Under the pieces are notes generated by a model. That model was given only the letters and a program-made list of their open reading frames with translations. It had not been told where the DNA came from and ran no database searches. A stretch of 64,000 nucleotides of DNA from Gandjariella thermophila (GTDB lineage Bacteria > Actinomycetota > Actinomycetes > Mycobacteriales > Pseudonocardiaceae): the NCBI RefSeq assembly GCF_005405885.1, contig NZ_BJFL01000005.1, positions 1 through 64,000 on the forward strand. The letters run 5' to 3'. Positions 28,207 through 36,553 of this stretch are shown here, one piece after another (positions within the stretch are counted from its first letter, which is position 1; each line of letters starts with the position of its first letter). Position numbers and translations under genes: made by a program.

Positions 28207-29400
28207 GTGGACATCGAGGACGTACACATCGGCCGCCGAGTCCGGGAGATCCGCACGTGGCGCGGGATGAGCCTGACAGCGACGGCAGGACTGGCGGGCA
28301 TCTCCGTGTCGTACCTCAGCATGATTGAGCGCGGGCAGCGTCCCGTCACCAAGCGCTCTGTCCTGGAAGCCTTGGCGAAGGCGTTAAAGGTTTCCCCCGT
28401 CGAGTTGATCGGCGGCCCGTACGAGACGACCAGCTCGACGTCCAACGCGGCCAACCAAACCATGGCGGCCGTGGAGGACGCAGTATCGGGCTGGTGGCTC
28501 GGCGAGGTACCCGAGGTGCCCGGGCGGCCGTGGCCGCAGGTGCGGGCAGACGTGGACCTACTCACGTCCAAGCTTCGACCGAACTCGGACTACTCCGCGC
28601 AGACAGCACTTCTGCCCGACCTGATCCGTGACCTGCTGGTCGCTGCGACCGACCCCACGACGCGCCAGGATGCCCTCATTGGGCTGATGTACGCGTACCA
28701 CGCGGCGTCGAACGTGGCGAAGCGTCTGCGGTTTGCCGGGTTGCCCACGCTGGCCGTGGAGCGGATGCGTCGCGTCGCCGAAGAACTGGACGACCCCGTG
28801 TGGTGCTCGTTCGTGTCCTGGGCACGGGCGCACGTCCTGAGTGGGTCGAACCGGCCCCGCCAGTACCAACTAGCGGTGGCCGCCGCCGACATGCCTCATG
28901 CGCGGCCGGAGACCCGCGGCATGGCGAACTTGACCGCGGCACTTGCCTCGGCTGCGCAGGGCAAGGCGGATGTGGCCGAGACGCACCTGAGTGAAGCGGC
29001 GGCCATCGCCGAGCTGATCGAGCCAGATGTGAGCCCGTGGGGGCACGTCCAGTTCGGTCGGACCAACGTGGGCATCTGGCGGGTGGCGATCGGGGTCGAG
29101 TTGGGCCAGGGCGCGAAGGTTGCCGAAGTCGCCCAGACGGTGCGACCGGAAACCATCACACAGTCCCGGGCGGCGGCATTCTGGATCGACTACGGACGTG
29201 GTCTGCTCGCCGAGCGCAAGACGCAAGAGCGCGGCCTGCGTGCCCTCCTGCAGGCCGAGAAGCTGGCCCCCCAGCAACTCCGTAACAACCCGTTCGTACG
29301 GGAAGCAGTGACGAACCTGCTGAGCGCGGCCCGGCGCGACGCTGGTGGGCGAGAGCTGCGGGGCCTCGCCTGGCGTATTGGAGTTGCTCCGAGCGGATGA
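28207..29400 (+). CDS. XRE-family HTH regulator with TPR-like sensor region
   Basis: A 397-residue regulator. The N-terminal XRE helix-turn-helix (residues 5-65) reads IGRRVREIRTWRGMSLTATA, GISVSYLSMIERGQRPVTK and LEALAKALKVSPVELIGG. The remainder is alpha-helical and repeat-like (for example YAYHAASNVAKRLRFAGLPT), as in actinomycete regulators that sit beside RiPP clusters. It precedes the graspetide locus on the same strand and probably controls it through the inverted repeat at 29413-29429. The gene appears intact although the enzymes it would serve are broken. G+C is somewhat lower than in the flanking core genes, consistent with transfer. Confidence 0.85.
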   Translation: MDIEDVHIGRRVREIRTWRGMSLTATAGLAGISVSYLSMIERGQRPVTKRSVLEALAKALKVSPVELIGGPYETTSSTSNAANQTMAAVEDAVSGWWLGEVPEVPGRPWPQVRADVDLLTSKLRPNSDYSAQTALLPDLIRDLLVAATDPTTRQDALIGLMYAYHAASNVAKRLRFAGLPTLAVERMRRVAEELDDPVWCSFVSWARAHVLSGSNRPRQYQLAVAAADMPHARPETRGMANLTAALASAAQGKADVAETHLSEAAAIAELIEPDVSPWGHVQFGRTNVGIWRVAIGVELGQGAKVAEVAQTVRPETITQSRAAAFWIDYGRGLLAERKTQERGLRALLQAEKLAPQQLRNNPFVREAVTNLLSAARRDAGGRELRGLAWRIGVAPSG

Positions 29401-29412
29401 TAGATCGCCCCG

Positions 29413-29429
29413 CTTCACAAGCTGTGAAG
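29413..29429. promoter_or_regulatory. Inverted repeat before the graspetide operon, candidate operator
   Basis: CTTCACA and TGTGAAG flank AGC, 54 bp before the first small ORF and 13 bp after the XRE gene. The symmetry and location suit the XRE regulator. A second inverted repeat, CCTCCCG-ACA-CGGGAGG (29457-29473), overlaps the GGGAGG ribosome-binding sequence of the next ORF and could mask it. Confidence 0.45.
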
Positions 29430-29482
29430 AGCACCACGTAGGCCACTCTTAGCGTTCCTCCCGACACGGGAGGTGATAAGTC

Positions 29483-29545
29483 GTGGTCGGTGTCGATCCA
29501 GCCGCGCGCTTGATGCTCTTGGACGCGCTGAAAGGCCAGCGGTGA
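29483..29545 (+). CDS. 20-codon leader ORF
   Basis: A GTG with a good GGGAGGTGAT ribosome-binding sequence opens a frame encoding VVGVDPAARLMLLDALKGQR. Its TGA overlaps the GTG of the next gene in GTGA. The strong ribosome-binding sequence belongs to this frame, not to the next gene, so it may be translated and couple to it. No similarity is recognised. Confidence 0.35.
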   Translation: MVGVDPAARLMLLDALKGQR

Positions 29546-29760
29546 GCCCGCGCGTACCTGACGCACGCACCCTGGCGGTGTGGATGCGTCAAGCCGAATG
29601 GTTGCTGGCCGACGCGGCGCACCGGCTCCCAACGGGCTCCTACCCGGTTGCCGAGCAGGACGCCCTGGCTCACGCACTCGACCAGTTGGCGCACGCCATC
29701 CGCCTCCGCCGCAGCGCGGCCGCCGAACAGCCCGCCGTCGAACTCCCTGTGAGCGGCTGA
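29542..29760 (+). CDS. Small protein of the graspetide locus, unknown function
   Basis: A 72-residue ORF starting at a GTG that overlaps the preceding stop. The sequence is mainly helical (TLAVWMRQAEWLLADAAHRL, and DALAHALDQLAHAIRLRR) and soluble. No family recognised. It is one base from the next gene, so it is part of the same operon. It may be a recognition or accessory protein, but that is a guess. Confidence 0.55.
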   Translation: MSPRVPDARTLAVWMRQAEWLLADAAHRLPTGSYPVAEQDALAHALDQLAHAIRLRRSAAAEQPAVELPVSG

Positions 29761-29761
29761 C

Positions 29762-30085
29762 GTGGACACCGCCACGGTGCTCGAGTATCACCCCGAACTC
29801 TCGGCACTGCCAGATATCGATCAGTGGGAGTGGTGGCCGATCAGGGAGCGTCACACCGTCGCCCTGGCTGGTCAACGTTCCACGGCAACGCACGTGGTTC
29901 TGCTTTACCTGTACGGCGACCACGCCGGCACCGCCCACGTCGACACGATGTGGCCGGGCGCGCGGGCTTTCTGGAGCGAGGTGGGGACGGTGCGCGAGGC
30001 AATCGCCTGGACCACTACACCCCCTTCGCTCTGTTCCCAGAGTGCCGAGCAGCACCTGGTGACCAGGACAAGGAAGGACACGTAA
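29762..30085 (+). CDS. Small protein of the graspetide locus, unknown function
   Basis: A 107-residue ORF with a compact mixed sequence (LSALPDIDQWEWWPIRERHT, and VVLLYLYGDHAGTAHVDTMW). The last 25 residues are Ser/Thr-rich and less convincing. Its TAA shares a base with the ATG of the precursor gene (TAATG), so translation is coupled. I do not recognise the family. Position just upstream of the precursor suggests a cluster-specific role. Confidence 0.55.
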   Translation: MDTATVLEYHPELSALPDIDQWEWWPIRERHTVALAGQRSTATHVVLLYLYGDHAGTAHVDTMWPGARAFWSEVGTVREAIAWTTTPPSLCSQSAEQHLVTRTRKDT

Positions 30086-30426
30086 TGACAGCAGCAGCCG
30101 GATTCGCATTCGACCCGATCGCCTCGCATAGCGGGCAGTTCCCGCTGGGCGCGCCGTTCGACCGCACCAGCACCGACCAGCCCTCACGAGCCGGGGTTCG
30201 CCCGTGGGCGCTGCGCGGGATGCTGGCGCAGCCGCCCGCCCCGGCAATGCCTGCGTGAGTGGTCCGCTACGACCACATGACGCAGACCTCGGTCGACGGG
30301 ACCGGCCGCCCGCTGATCGAGGCCGGACCGCCAACGGTGAAGAACAAGACCAACCTCGATGGCGACGAAGGGCCCTCGGAAGACTTCAGTTACGACTTCG
30401 TGCCCGACGAGCCGTTCCAGATCTGA
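30085..30426 (+). pseudogene. Graspetide precursor (GRASP_targ-like), interrupted by an in-frame TGA
   Basis: The ATG at 30085 opens 57 codons with leader-like features including FPLGAPFD and VRPWALRGM, the latter like the RPWGLRxM element of ATP-grasp-target RiPPs. They are followed by APAMPA and a TGA at 30256-30258. The same frame then continues uninterrupted: VVRYDHMTQTSVDGTGRPLI, then TVKNKTNLDGDEGPSEDFSY and DFVPDEPFQI, ending TGA 30424-30426. This second part is the Thr/Asp/Glu-rich core expected of actinobacterial graspetides. The single stop separates leader from core. A GTG directly after the stop (30259) could restart translation. The final TGA overlaps the ATP-grasp ATG. Confidence 0.8.
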
Positions 30427-31280
30427 TGTCGGTCCTTGGTCCTCGCGGACGAACGCGACCCGTGCGCCGACGCGATGGTGCGCGCCCTGCACGGGCGCGA
30501 CACCGTGGTGCATCGGGTCGATACCGCGTGGTTCCGATCCCCGAAGGCGTACCGGTTCCCGGTCGGGATGACCTCGGCCGAGCGCGGATTCGCCAACCCG
30601 GAAGCCAAGTACGGACTCGGCGGCATCCTCACCTCGTTACCGGTGCTGTGGATCAACCACCCGGCGCGGCTGGCCGACGCCGCCTACAAGCCCGCGCAAC
30701 TCGCGCTCGCCGCCCGGCACGGGCTGACCGTCTCCGACACGTTGATCAGCAACGACCCGGCGTCCGTCCGCGGGTTCGCCGGACGCGGCACGACCGACGA
30801 CCGTGACGAAGGTGCTCGGCTCGAACTCGATCGTCGAGGCCGGGGGGCGCAAACTCGCCTACACGCGGGTGGTCGATGCGGCAGACCTCGGATGACCTGC
30901 GCGGGATCGAGCAGACCACGCACCTGTTCCAGCGCTGGATCGACAAGACGCACGAGGCGCGCATGATCGTCGTGGGGGACCAGTTCACCACCGTGGCCAT
31001 CCACGCAACGAGCGCCACGGGCTACGTCGACTGGCGTACTGATTACGACAACCTGCGCTACGAGCTGATCGAACCACCCGAACACGTCGTGGCCGGCGTG
31101 CGCGGGCTGATGAAGGACATGGGTCTGGTCTACGGTGCGCTCGACTTCGTGATCGGGGCGAACGGCTGGACGTTCCTCGAAGTCAACGCCGGAGGACAGT
31201 ACGGATGGTTGGAAGACGTGACGGGCGTGCCGATCACGGCCCAGCTCGCCGACCTGCTCGCCAGGGGGACGACGTCATGA
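30426..31280 (+). pseudogene. Graspetide ATP-grasp ligase (SAV_5884-like), frameshifted and deleted
   Basis: The enzyme would form omega-ester or amide crosslinks in the precursor. Fragments in three frames assemble into one protein. MSVL is followed after an extra T (30436/30437) by VLADERDPCADAMVRALHG. An in-frame gap of about 40 residues lies between HRVDT and WFRSPKAYRF. LWINHPARLADAAYKPAQLA follows, then an extra G near 30787 before ARPTTVTKVLGSNSIVEAGG. Another extra G near 30888 precedes DDLRGIEQTTHLFQRWIDKT, with ATP-grasp metal-site sequence YGALDFVIGANGWTFLEVNA near the end. Three one-base insertions plus the deletion exclude a functional product unless they are assembly errors. Confidence 0.85.
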
Positions 31281-32214
31281 GCCTCGACTGGGAAATGCTG
31301 CTTTCCCGGTTGGCCGACGAGCTGACCGCGAAAGGAAAACTGTCCTCGCCGCGTTGGCAGGCGGCATTTCGAGCGACCCCGCGCCACGTGTTTGTTCCCG
31401 AGTTCGTCGCCGGGTGCTGGAGATCGGCACCGGCACCGGCTACAACACCGCGCTGTTGTGCGCCGGCCTTGGGGACCAGCACGTGTCCAGCATCGACATC
31501 GACTACACCGAGGCCGCCAGGCAGCGGCTCGCCTCGCTGGGCTACCGGCCCGTCCTACGCACCGGGGACGGCATCGAAGGAATCCCGGACCGCGCGCCGT
31601 TCGACCGGATCATGGCTACCGTGGCCGTGTCGCACATCCCGCGTGCGTGGCTCGACCAACTGGTCGATGACGGCCTGATCCTCGCCGACGTCAAGCTCAA
31701 CCCTGCCGCCGGCAACCTCGTGCTCGTGCGCAAGCGCGGCGAGGTCGCCGAAGGACGGTTCGACGCCGGACAGGCGTGGTTCATGGACATGCGCCACCCC
31801 GACCAACCCGAGCCGCCGCGCGCCAGTCCCACCAGCGAGGCGCCCACGTGCACCACGACCAGCCTGCCGGCCGTCGCGTGGGAACAGCCCGTGCCCTGGT
31901 TCCTGGCCTGCCTCACGAACGGCACCCCGGTCGACGTCGGCTACCGCCTCGATGACGACTATCAGCCCGTGGCCGCCCGGCTGACCGCAGGCGACGGATC
32001 ATGGGCCGAGATCGACACCGCCGAGACCGAGCCTCGCGCGGTCGCGCAAGCCGGCCCCACGCGGCTGTGGGACGCCGTCGAGCACGCCTACCGGCGGTGG
32101 CGGGATTGGGGCGAGCCCGGGTGGGACCGGTTCGGGCTGACGGTCACCGCGTACGGCGAGCACACCGTGTGGCTCGATGAGCCCGGGCAAGTGGTAGCCA
32201 CGTTCGCCCGGTGA
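31277..32214 (+). pseudogene. Graspetide-associated PIMT-like methyltransferase, deleted and frameshifted
   Basis: The ATG overlaps the ATP-grasp stop (ATGA). The first 43 or so residues, LADELTAKGKLSSPRWQAAF and RATPRHVFVPEF, match the N-terminus of the protein-L-isoaspartate methyltransferase relatives found in graspetide clusters. After 31410 the homologous frame shifts and resumes at RVLEIGTGTGYNTALLCAGL, the SAM-binding loop, and continues well to the end (AWFMDMRHP, LWDAVEHAYRRWRDWGEPGW). About 80 residues between these parts are missing. Intact relatives methylate an Asp of the crosslinked peptide and lead to an aspartimide. Confidence 0.85.
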
Positions 32215-32309
32215 CGTGGGCGGCTGACCCACGGGCTTGGGCCGATACCGCGGGCGAAACGCAACTGACTTGCGGTATGAACGCCATCACGCCGTGCCGT
32301 GTCCCGCCC

Positions 32310-32315
32310 TAAGCT
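32310..32315 (+). promoter_or_regulatory. -10 element of the FadD-like gene (leaderless)
   Basis: TAAGCT ends 7 nt before the ATG at 32323 with no ribosome-binding sequence between them. Confidence 0.45.
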
Positions 32316-32322
32316 CGCCAGC

Positions 32323-33981
32323 ATGAGTCGCTTCGTGGACACGTTGGTGGGCACGGCCACCGGGCCGGCGGGACGGGACCGGGCGATCGTCACCGGCGAG
32401 CCGGCGGAGCCGGTGCGGACCCCCTGGGCCGAGGTGCACGACCGGGCCAGGCGGATCGCCGGCGCACTGGCCGAGCAGGGCGTGCGGCCCGGATCTGCGG
32501 TCGCGGTGCTCGCCGCCGCGCCGCTGGCCATCGCCTCGGCGGCGCAGGCGACGTGGCTGGCCGGTGGCAGCGTGACCATGCTGCACCAGCCGACGCCCCG
32601 CACCGACCTGGCCACCTGGGCCGCCGACACGCTGCGCGTCCTCGGCGTGATCGGCGCCAAGCTGGTGCTACTCGGCTCGCCGTTCGACGAGCTGGCCAAC
32701 GTGCTCGACGAGCACGGCATCGCCTACCGGCTGCTGGACGGGCTGGCCGGCGAGCCGATCGGGGCGCCGGCCGAGGTCGGCGAGGACGACGTCGCCCTGC
32801 TCCAGCTCACCAGCGGGTCCACCGCCGAGCCGAAGGCGGTGCGGATCACCCACGGCAACCTGATGGCCAACATGACCGGCATGCTGGACGCCGCCAAGCT
32901 GGACACCGGCCGGGACGTGATGGTGTCCTGGCTGCCGCTGTTCCACGACATGGGCATGGTCGGCTTCCTCACCCTGCCGATGACGTTCGGCGTGGAGCTG
33001 GTCAAGGTCACCCCGGCGGACTTTCTGCGCGGCCCGCTGCTGTGGCCGGAACTCATCACCAAGTACCGCGGCAGCGCCACCGCGGCGCCCAACTTCGCCT
33101 ACGCCATCGTCGGCAAGCGGCTGGCCAGGGCGGACGCCGACGCCGGGTACGACCTGTCCTCGCTGCGCATCGCGCTCAACGGCGCGGAGCCGATCGACCC
33201 GGACGCGGTGGCGGCGTTCACCGAGGCCGGCGCCCGGTTCGGGCTGCGCCCGGAGGCGGTGATGTGCGCCTACGGCATGGCCGAGGCCACCCTCGGGGTG
33301 ACCTTCGCGCCGCTGGGGTCCGGCATGGTCATCGACGTGATCGACGCCGAGGAACTGGAGTTGCGGCGGCGCGCGATGCCGGCCGCCGAGGGCCGCGCCA
33401 CCCGGGCCTTCCCGCTGCTGGGCCGGCCGCTGAACGGCATCGAGGTGCGGGTGGTCGGCGAGGACGGCCGGGTGCTCGGCGACCGTGAGGTCGGCCGGCT
33501 CGCGCTGCGCGGCAGTTCGGTCAGCCCCGGCTACCTCACCGTGGACGGCCCGGTGCCCACCCGGGACGCCGAAGGCTGGCTGGACACTGGCGATCTGGGT
33601 TACCTGGTCGGCGACCAGGTGGTGGTGTGCGGCCGGATCAAGGACGTGATCATCATGGGCGGCCGCAACATCTACCCCACCGACATCGAGCGCGCGGCCT
33701 GCTCGGTGGCGGGCGTGCGGGCCGGCAACGCGGTCGCCGTGCGGCTCGACGCGGGCACCCGCCGGGAGCGGTTCGCCGTGGTGGTCGAGTCCGGCTCGGC
33801 GGGCGACGAAGCGGCCGAGGCGGAGCTGCGCAGGGCGGTCGCCGCCCGGGTGATGGACGCCGTGGAGGTCAGGCCGGCGGCCGTGGTGGTACTGCCCCCG
33901 GGCAGCCTCCCGAAGACGCCGTCCGGCAAGCTGCGCCGCGCCGCCGCCGGCGAGCGGGTCGCCGCGCAGCTGGCCGGCTGA
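32323..33981 (+). CDS. Fatty acyl-AMP/acyl-CoA ligase (FadD/Pks16-like)
   Basis: A 552-residue ANL-superfamily adenylating enzyme. The P-loop-like LTSGSTAEPKAVRITHGN, WLPLFHDMGMVGF, the AMP-site YGMAEATLGVTF, LDTGDLGYL and the hinge KDVIIMGGRNIYPTDIE are present, with the catalytic Lys in LPKTPSGKLRR. FHDMGM and NIYPTDIE are typical of the fatty-acyl-AMP-ligase-like branch. The position next to pth matches mycobacterial pks16 (Rv1013). The acyl substrate and acceptor (CoA or an acyl carrier) cannot be told. Confidence 0.88.
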   Translation: MSRFVDTLVGTATGPAGRDRAIVTGEPAEPVRTPWAEVHDRARRIAGALAEQGVRPGSAVAVLAAAPLAIASAAQATWLAGGSVTMLHQPTPRTDLATWAADTLRVLGVIGAKLVLLGSPFDELANVLDEHGIAYRLLDGLAGEPIGAPAEVGEDDVALLQLTSGSTAEPKAVRITHGNLMANMTGMLDAAKLDTGRDVMVSWLPLFHDMGMVGFLTLPMTFGVELVKVTPADFLRGPLLWPELITKYRGSATAAPNFAYAIVGKRLARADADAGYDLSSLRIALNGAEPIDPDAVAAFTEAGARFGLRPEAVMCAYGMAEATLGVTFAPLGSGMVIDVIDAEELELRRRAMPAAEGRATRAFPLLGRPLNGIEVRVVGEDGRVLGDREVGRLALRGSSVSPGYLTVDGPVPTRDAEGWLDTGDLGYLVGDQVVVCGRIKDVIIMGGRNIYPTDIERAACSVAGVRAGNAVAVRLDAGTRRERFAVVVESGSAGDEAAEAELRRAVAARVMDAVEVRPAAVVVLPPGSLPKTPSGKLRRAAAGERVAAQLAG

Positions 33982-34010
33982 CCCCTGTCCTGCCGCGTGC
34001 GCCCCTCCCC

Positions 34011-34073
34011 GCGTTCAGCAGGCTCAACGGGGGTTTCAGGGCCGTGGAAACCGCCGTTCAGCCCGCTGAACGC
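34011..34073. terminator. Long bidirectional hairpin between the FadD-like gene and a DivIVA gene
   Basis: The 27-nt arm 34011-34037 is complementary to 34047-34073 at 24 of 27 positions, with a 9-nt loop. Blocks GCGTTCAGC/GCTGAACGC, GGCTCAACGG/CCGTTCAGCC and GGTTTC/GAAACC alternate with mismatches. It lies between convergent genes, as expected of a bidirectional terminator, but its right arm covers the stop codon and last residues of the minus-strand gene. Confidence 0.7.
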
Positions 34074-34354
34074 GTTGAAGGGAGCCGTCGACCCGCTCGG
34101 CGTCGGCGGCGCAGGGCGGCCCGTGCGCGGGTCAGGAAGTCGTCCACGGCGCGGGCCGAGTAGCCGCGCCGACCCAGCCGGGGCCGGGGGAACGTGGCCT
34201 CGTTGACCTCCTCCGCGCTCAGGTCGTCCAGCCCGCGCAGGGTGGCCTCCAGCCGATCCAGTAGCGCGTCCACCGCGGCCTCGTCGTAACCGCGGCGCGC
34301 CAGCCACGCCCGGTCGAACACCACGTCGCGAACCTCGTCCGGTCCAAGACTCAT
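34058..34354 (-). CDS. Small DivIVA-motif protein
   Basis: A 98-residue protein with two short DivIVA-like repeats: LGPDEVRDVVFDRAWLARRG with YDEAAVDALLDRLEATL, and LSAEEVNEATFPRPRLGRRG with YSARAVDDFLTRARAAL. Each contains the RGYd-x-x-x-VDxxLxR pattern of DivIVA/Wag31 N-terminal modules, but no long coiled coil follows. The C-terminus is highly basic (RRRRRAGRR). The ATG has a GGGAGG ribosome-binding sequence inside a 12-bp palindrome (34361-34372). It may be a polar-growth or division accessory protein. Confidence 0.75.
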   Translation of the reverse strand: MSLGPDEVRDVVFDRAWLARRGYDEAAVDALLDRLEATLRGLDDLSAEEVNEATFPRPRLGRRGYSARAVDDFLTRARAALRRRRRAGRRLPSTRSAG

Positions 34355-34464
34355 CGGAACCTCCCGCGGGAGCACGTGATGATCTCGGACGCTACGCACG
34401 CAACCGGATTCCCGCGCGACACGCGGCCAGATCGGGTGAAATTCCGTCACCCGGCCGGGGCCGT

Positions 34465-35070
34465 TCAGCCGTGGAAGGCGTTCTGCGCCGCCTCCAGGCC
34501 CTTGCCGATCAGCGCCTCCACCGCGTCGGCGCACCGGTCCACCGCGAACGGCAGTTCCTTGCGCTCGGCGGCGGAGAAGTCGCGCAGCACCCAGTCGGCC
34601 GGGTCCATCCGCCCCGGTGGCCGGCCCACGCCGAACCGGACCCGGTAGTAGTCCCGGGTGCCCAGCGACTTGGAGACCGACCGCAGCCCATTGTGCCCGT
34701 TCTCGCCGCCGCCCAGCTTCAGCCGCACCGAGCCGTACGGCAGGTCCAGCTCGTCGTGCACCACGACCGTGGCGCCCGGCGCGAGCTTGTAGAACCGGGC
34801 GACGCCGGCGACCGGGCCGCCGGAGAGGTTCATGTACGAGCGCGGCTTGGCCAGCACCACCCGCCGGCCGGCCAGGCGGCCCTCCAGCACCTCGGTGTTG
34901 CTCTTGTGCGCCTTGAACTTCCCGCCGACCCGGGCGCCCAGCTCGTCCAGCACCATGAACCCGACGTTGTGCCGGTTGCCCGCGTACTGCGGTCCCGGGT
35001 TCCCCAGGCCCACCACGAGCACCAGATCGCTCTCCGCGCCGGTGTCCCGCCCGGGCAGGTTATCGACCAC
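34465..35070 (-). CDS. pth: Peptidyl-tRNA hydrolase
   Basis: A 201-residue Pth1 that releases peptides from dropped-off peptidyl-tRNA. Motifs: [20 protein letters not shown] with the catalytic His, [25 protein letters not shown] with the conserved Asp, and [13 protein letters not shown]. The GTG start overlaps the preceding DivIVA-motif gene by 11 bp. Order with rplY and prsA is as in mycobacteria. Confidence 0.96.
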   Translation of the reverse strand: MVDNLPGRDTGAESDLVLVVGLGNPGPQYAGNRHNVGFMVLDELGARVGGKFKAHKSNTEVLEGRLAGRRVVLAKPRSYMNLSGGPVAGVARFYKLAPGATVVVHDELDLPYGSVRLKLGGGENGHNGLRSVSKSLGTRDYYRVRFGVGRPPGRMDPADWVLRDFSAAERKELPFAVDRCADAVEALIGKGLEAAQNAFHG

Positions 35071-35554
35071 GACTGCGCAGCTCCTGCTCCAACTCGTCCA
35101 ACAGCGCGTCGACCGCGTCCCGCCGGTAACCGCGGTGCAGGCCGGTGGCGACGGCGAACCGGGTGCTCCGCACCTCGAACGAGGTCATCCCACCGTGACC
35201 GTCCAGGGTGGACGACGCGCGGTCCAGGAAGGCGTCCACCTCTCTGGCATCGTAGCCGCGCAGCGACCGGGGTAACCGCACGGCGCGGAGGTCGGCGCCG
35301 GTGCGTAACCGGGTCGGGGCGATCCTGCCGGTGGCGAGCTGCCACTCGACACGGTCCAGCAGGTGGTCCACCTGCCGCTGGTCGTAGCCCCGCCCCGGGG
35401 GAGCCACCGCGAACAGCACCGACCGCACCTGCTCCGGGGTCAGCCGGGCCCGCCCGGCCAGTGCCTCGGCGGCCAACTCGAGGAAGGCGTCCACCTGGTC
35501 CGCCTCGTAGCCGCGACGGCCGCGGGCGGGGCGGGCGAACCGCGCCCCGCGCAC
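35060..35554 (-). CDS. Four-repeat DivIVA-motif protein
   Basis: About 164 residues built from four DivIVA-like modules, each with RGY or RGYD followed by [36 protein letters not shown] and [12 protein letters not shown]. The only in-frame start is a GTG at 35554. It sits inside the first module, because the codons just upstream read LTPAD and match the module consensus, and no ATG/GTG/TTG precedes them in frame. The start is therefore uncertain, or an N-terminal part has been lost. The gene overlaps pth and shares its operon with rplY. Confidence 0.72.
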   Translation of the reverse strand: MRGARFARPARGRRGYEADQVDAFLELAAEALAGRARLTPEQVRSVLFAVAPPGRGYDQRQVDHLLDRVEWQLATGRIAPTRLRTGADLRAVRLPRSLRGYDAREVDAFLDRASSTLDGHGGMTSFEVRSTRFAVATGLHRGYRRDAVDALLDELEQELRSRGR

Positions 35555-35648
35555 GTCGGCGGGGGTGAGCGGACCGGGATGCGCAAACGGCGCGCCGCCC
35601 CCGCCCTCCGGGGGTTGCGCGCCGCCTGTTCTGCCCGACGTGGCGGAC

Positions 35649-36254
35649 TCAGCCTTCTTCGGCCTCGGCGGCCTCCGCGGCCGCGGCCTCCTCGGGCGCC
35701 ATCTCCGCGGCGGTCGGCGCCGCGGTCACGTTCACCACGAGCGTGTCGGCGTCGCTGACCAGCGTCGTGCCGGCGGGCAGCGGGATCTGGCCGGCGGTGA
35801 TCTGGGTGCCGGCCTCCAGGTTGTGCACGGAGTACTCGAGCTGCTCGGGCAGGTTCAGCGCGTCGGCCTCCACCTCCAGCTCGTTGGTCTCCTGGTTGAC
35901 CAGGGTGCCGGGGCCGGCCTCCCCGGTGACCACCACGGGCACCGCGACGGTGACCTTCTCGCCACGGGAGACCTCGAGCAGGTCCACGTGCTCGATGTAG
36001 TTCTTGATCGGGTGGGTGGTCACGGTCTTGGTCAGCGCGAGCTGGCTCTTGTCGGCGATGTCGAGCCGAAGTACGACGTTATGGCCGTGCTCACGGACCA
36101 CACGGGCGAACTCGAGCGCCGGCAGTGCCAGGTGCGTCGGGTCGGAGCCGTGGCCGTAGAGCACCGCGGGAATCTTGCCGGCACGACGGGCGCGGCGGGC
36201 GGCGCCCTTACCGAACTCGGTGCGCGGCTCGGCGGCGAGACGGACCTCGGACAC
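35649..36254 (-). CDS. rplY: 50S ribosomal protein L25 (CTC type)
   Basis: A 201-residue general-stress-type L25 that binds 5S rRNA. The N-terminal L25 domain ([20 protein letters not shown], and [13 protein letters not shown]) is followed by the CTC beta domain ([20 protein letters not shown]) and an acidic Ala/Glu tail ([14 protein letters not shown]). The GTG start has AAGGAG 9 nt upstream. It heads the rplY-DivIVA-pth run. Confidence 0.96.
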   Translation of the reverse strand: MSEVRLAAEPRTEFGKGAARRARRAGKIPAVLYGHGSDPTHLALPALEFARVVREHGHNVVLRLDIADKSQLALTKTVTTHPIKNYIEHVDLLEVSRGEKVTVAVPVVVTGEAGPGTLVNQETNELEVEADALNLPEQLEYSVHNLEAGTQITAGQIPLPAGTTLVSDADTLVVNVTAAPTAAEMAPEEAAAAEAAEAEEG

Positions 36255-36498
36255 GGGGGTGTTCTCCTTGCTGCGTCGGGCGGACTAAAAGCCGTCGGTT
36301 CGGGTGCGGATCGGGACGGTTTCGGGCTTCGGCGGCGGGGGCGCATCGACGTGAACGCGCGCGGCTCTCCAGCCGCCGCGTCGATCACGCCGGGCGCGAG
36401 GCCCGCCCTCGCCGAGGCAACCCGAACAGTGTATGTCGCCAGGGGGAACGCCACCGAACGGGGTTACCCAGCCACGCCGCACCACCCCGGAAACGGCC

Positions 36499-36533
36499 GC
36501 GGGCGCGGACCGGCGGGACCGGTCCGCGCCCGC
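36499..36533 (-). terminator. Terminator downstream of prsA
   Basis: GCGGGCGCGGACCGG (36499-36513) and CCGGTCCGCGCCCGC (36519-36533) form a perfect 15-bp stem with a 5-nt loop, 20 bp past the prsA stop. The rest of the 36,255-36,553 gap shows no gene, only the rplY leader. Confidence 0.75.
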
Positions 36534-36553
36534 TGGCGCCGTCGGTGCTCGGC

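Noticed and set aside
30256-30258. TGA in the graspetide precursor as selenocysteine
   Set aside because: No actinobacterial-type SECIS hairpin or selenoprotein context is apparent, and neighbouring enzymes are also broken, so a nonsense mutation or reinitiation is more likely.
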